NCBI RefSeq assembly: GCF_016773205.1
Contig: NZ_JAETWB010000001.1
Span: 930,001-994,000, forward strand
DNA length: 64,000 bases
Direction of reading: 5' to 3'
Origin: Belnapia arida
GTDB taxonomy: Bacteria > Pseudomonadota > Alphaproteobacteria > Acetobacterales > Acetobacteraceae
This document shows positions 63,429-64,000 of the stretch, piece after piece. The position numbers and the translations under genes are program-made. The notes under the pieces are model-generated. The model saw only the letters and a list, made by a program, of their open reading frames with translations. It was not told the DNA's origin and ran no database searches. Position 1 is the stretch's first letter. Every line of letters begins with the position of its first letter.

Positions 63429-64000
63429 CAGCGTCCTTCCAGCACGCGGCCGATACAGGGATTGCGGCCCATCCAGTAGCAGAGCTCCGCCGGCCGGGCG
63501 ATGCGATAGAGCGCGAGGTCGCAGCGCAGCCCCGGCGCCAGCCGCCCTCGGTCATCGAGCCCCAGCGCCGCCGCCGCCTCGACCGTCGCGCCGCGCAGCG
63601 CCTCGGTGACTGTGAGGCGATAGAGCGTGCAGGCGAGGTTCAGCATCAGCAGCAGGGAGAGGGCAGGGGAGGAGCCCGGATTCATGTCCGTGCTGACCGC
63701 CATCCGTACCCCCGCCGCCCGCATCGCGCCGATATCGGGGATGCGCGTCTCGCGGAGGAAGAGCGTCGCCCCCGGCAGCAGCACGGCGACCGTCCCGGCC
63801 CGTCCCATGGCAGTGAGCCCTGCCGCATTCGCATGCTCCAGGTGATCGACCGAGAGCGCGCCGCATTCCGCGCCGAGCGCCGCGCTGCCCATGTCGCCAT
63901 GCTGGTCGCCATGCAGCTTCACCGGCAGCCCGGCACGCCGGGCGGCGCCGATCACCAGCCTCGCATCCTCGCTGTCGAAAGCGAGCGGATCGTGGAAGAT
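63428..64000 (-). CDS. hutI: Imidazolonepropionase, C-terminal part (cut by window edge)
   Basis: At least 190 C-terminal residues of an amidohydrolase; the frame stays open to the window end, so the N-terminus lies outside. PVKLHGDQHGDMGSAALGAE, ALSVDHLEHAN, VAVLLPGATLFLRET and VSTDMNPGSSPALSLLLMLN match HutI, which opens the imidazolone ring in histidine breakdown. His and Asp metal ligands (LHGDQ, DHLEH, STDMNPG) are present. The late segment RPAELCYWMGRNPCIGRV is also HutI-like. Other hut genes are not visible and may lie beyond 64000. Confidence 0.88.
   Translation of the reverse strand: MFHDPLAFDSEDARLVIGAARRAGLPVKLHGDQHGDMGSAALGAECGALSVDHLEHANAAGLTAMGRAGTVAVLLPGATLFLRETRIPDIGAMRAAGVRMAVSTDMNPGSSPALSLLLMLNLACTLYRLTVTEALRGATVEAAAALGLDDRGRLAPGLRCDLALYRIARPAELCYWMGRNPCIGRVLEGR

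Overview
The window is GC-rich, gene-dense bacterial chromosome, most likely from an alphaproteobacterium of the Acetobacteraceae (Roseomonas-like). The reasons are the strong G/C bias at third codon positions, several Bug/TctC-type solute receptors with a tctCBA transporter, the alphaproteobacterial markers GapR (DUF2312) and DUF1244, a fused SecDF, and an LpxI-type lipid A pathway. The taxonomic call is an inference from gene content. I see no rRNA, tRNA, CRISPR array, insertion sequence, integrase or phage gene. No gene-free stretch exceeds about 300 bases.

Layout. 0-5 kb: a glutathione S-transferase, an M20 amidohydrolase, and an IlvD/Edd dehydratase paired with a Bug receptor. 5-7.6 kb: rplM-rpsI behind a clear sigma-70-type promoter, then argC and a gamma-carbonic anhydrase. 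7.6-13.3 kb: tctCBA, divergent from an oxalate-CoA-ligase-like gene and a ketopantoate-reductase-like gene. 13.3-15.1 kb: three tandem paralogous lipoproteins of unknown function. 15-23 kb: an iron alcohol dehydrogenase, an EAL protein, secDF and a LOV blue-light hybrid kinase. 23-29.3 kb: a Gfo/Idh dehydrogenase overlapping lpxB tail to tail, then a zinc-linked locus (nitrilase family, GNAT, COG0523 GTPase and hisI, divergent from a Zur-like regulator). 29.3-39 kb: a four-PAS hybrid kinase, gapR, DUF1244, glycerate 2-kinase, a pyruvate kinase with an N-terminal helix-turn-helix, a 2OG-Fe oxygenase and a peptide-type solute receptor.

39-53.4 kb is the conserved translation and envelope block: rpsB-tsf-pyrH-frr-uppS-cdsA-dxr-rseP-bamA-skp-lpxD-fabZ-lpxA-lpxI, followed by gloA. 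Many genes in it use GTG or TTG starts, and lpxB is missing because it lies at 24-25 kb. 53.4-64 kb: a membrane hybrid kinase, ycjX-ycjF, an OhrR-like regulator facing a small secreted protein across duplicated operator-like motifs, a Bug receptor divergent from a tartrate/isopropylmalate-type dehydrogenase, a flavin amine oxidase, an outer-membrane-type protein, a hotdog thioesterase, and hutI cut by the window edge.

The most unusual object is the in-frame fusion of a YdaS/Cro-like DNA-binding domain to pyruvate kinase, with an inverted repeat abutting its start codon. It sits directly after glycerate 2-kinase, which resembles the ttuD-ttuE (glycerate to pyruvate) pairing of tartrate utilisation. 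This suggests a metabolic enzyme that may also bind DNA.
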